Positions 63,187 through 64,000 of a stretch of DNA of 64,000 nt are shown in pieces. Numbering within the stretch: position 1 is the stretch's first letter; each line of letters opens with the position of its first letter. Under the pieces are notes generated by a model, which had not been told where the DNA came from, made no database searches, and worked only from the letters and a program-made list of their open reading frames with translations. The position numbers and the translations under genes were made by a program. Source of the DNA: an uncultured Bacteroidales bacterium (GTDB lineage: Bacteria > Bacteroidota > Bacteroidia > Bacteroidales > P3); contig CAMVMX010000011.1 in NCBI GenBank assembly GCA_947168665.1, positions 1 through 64,000 of the forward strand. Reading direction: 5' to 3'.

Positions 63187-64000
63187 GTGATTTCAATCTG
63201 CATACCTGTATTCAACCGCGACATGAGGGACACTGCGCGACGACTGTGGCGGGAGATGGAAGGCTTGAATGTGCCGAGCGAGTTGATTTGTATTGACGAC
63301 CATTCGGACGAGCAATACACTGTTATAAACAGGGAGCTTTCGAAATGGGGGCGGTATGTGGAGCTGGAGGAGAATATCGGCAGGGCAAGAATCCGCAACT
63401 TGTTTCTGAGATATGCCCAGTATGACTATCTGCTGTTTCTGGATTGCGACTCGATAGTGGGGGAGGGCTTTTTGTCGAAATACATTGATGCTATTCAGCA
63501 TGAACCGATTAAGGGTGTGTTTTGCGGGGGGAGAGTGTATGACAGCAAGAGTGACGACCGTGAGCATCACTTGCGGTATGTGTACGGGGTGAGGTGCGAG
63601 AGCCACAATGCCCGTCAACGATGCAAGCATCCGTACCGATCGTTTATGACTAACAACTTTGTTGTGCATAGAAGGGTGATGGAGGCCATCCCATTCGATG
63701 AGCGCATCAGCCGATATGGACATGAAGATACACTGTTCGGCTACAGGCTGCAACAGGAAGGTGTCCCTATCCGCCACATGGACAATCCCGTAGTGAACGG
63801 TGATGTGGAGGGCAACGATGAGTTTTTGAGGAAAACCACCGATGGGGTAAAGAGTTTGGCTGAGATATACCGATGGTTGGGTGGGGAGAAGGAATTTGTG
63901 GAGCAGGTGTCTCTGCTGAGGTTCTATTCGCACATCCGTAGGCTGAGAATAGACGGGGCGATGCTGAGCGTGTTCAAGATTCTGAGGCCTGTGATGAAAA
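63187..64000 (+). CDS. Family 2 glycosyltransferase, cut by the window end
   Basis: An open frame begins at GTG 63187, 18 bp after the MBL gene, and runs off the window; at least 271 residues are seen. There is no ATG upstream: a stop lies at 63172, so GTG is the most likely start. The N-terminus ISICIPVFNRDMRDTARRLW, then ENIGRARIRNLFL and YLLFLDCDSIVGEGFLSKYI, are a classic GT2 (GT-A) nucleotide-binding site with the DxD-like DCD. FDERISRYGHEDTLFGYRL further on is the family's ED acceptor region. It would add sugars to a surface glycan. Operon partner of the regulator and MBL genes. Confidence 0.88.
   Translation, partial: MISICIPVFNRDMRDTARRLWREMEGLNVPSELICIDDHSDEQYTVINRELSKWGRYVELEENIGRARIRNLFLRYAQYDYLLFLDCDSIVGEGFLSKYIDAIQHEPIKGVFCGGRVYDSKSDDREHHLRYVYGVRCESHNARQRCKHPYRSFMTNNFVVHRRVMEAIPFDERISRYGHEDTLFGYRLQQEGVPIRHMDNPVVNGDVEGNDEFLRKTTDGVKSLAEIYRWLGGEKEFVEQVSLLRFYSHIRRLRIDGAMLSVFKILRPVMK

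Noticed and set aside
1-64000. tRNA or rRNA genes
   Set aside because: No cloverleaf with conserved TTCGA arm and no rRNA core sequence was noticed by eye; a covariance search could still find a tRNA.

Overview
The window looks like a chromosome segment of an uncultured member of the order Bacteroidales. The evidence is the repeated promoter signature TTTG, 19-20 nt, then TAnnTTTG; a type IX secretion C-terminal sorting domain; a Rho factor with a long disordered insert; an OprD-unrelated putative porin of the Bacteroidetes type; an ExbB/4TM/ExbD/ExbD cluster; DUF3127; and a type VI-B Cas13b. I cannot name family or genus. No rRNA or tRNA gene was recognised. | Region 1 (1-15,230) is an accessory or defence island. 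It opens with a REP-associated tyrosine transposase and REP-like palindromes. A two-gene cassette (ABC-type ATPase plus a small PD-(D/E)XK-like protein) follows, bracketed by diverged direct repeats. Two unassigned genes come next. Then comes a restriction-modification-like operon on the minus strand: a PLD-SNF2 helicase broken by one in-frame TAG, and an Eco57I-like adenine methyltransferase. This operon is riddled with short palindromic elements, some intergenic and several inside the reading frames without breaking them. A decayed second copy of part of the methyltransferase lies upstream of the helicase. An ATPase_2-family gene, nested inverted repeats and a possible small RNA close the island. 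| Region 2 (15,230-33,320) is a long minus-strand housekeeping block. It holds an M16 peptidase, a membrane protein, glycyl-tRNA synthetase, a radical-SAM-associated lipoprotein, phosphate acetyltransferase, a porin, thioredoxin reductase, a flippase-like protein, PanD, 5-formyl-THF cyclo-ligase, DUF3127, and a 1,567-residue T9SS-secreted fibronectin-III protein. | Region 3 (33,440-39,900) holds CorA and then a compact type VI-B CRISPR-Cas locus: a ten-repeat array (plus one degenerate terminal repeat) and cas13b with both HEPN RxxxxH motifs intact. No csx27 or csx28 gene is present. A four-helix-bundle-suffix protein with an N/Q-rich minisatellite N-terminus sits next to cas13b. | Region 4 (39,900-51,000, minus strand) is envelope biology: a beta-barrel protein, the ExbB/ExbD energiser, polyprenyl synthase, a TamA-like lipoprotein, KDO transferase, an outer-membrane-like protein, a small lipoprotein and GcvH. 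| Region 5 (51,000-64,000) holds Rho, threonine aldolase, a TrmH-family methyltransferase, PriA, a GC-rich glycosyltransferase, an unusually long signal peptidase I, cyclophilin, an orphan OmpR-type regulator, an MBL hydrolase, and a family 2 glycosyltransferase cut by the window end. | The most interesting material is the set of in-frame palindromic elements in the restriction-modification operon, the minimal Cas13b locus, and the repeat-bracketed ATPase/nuclease cassette.
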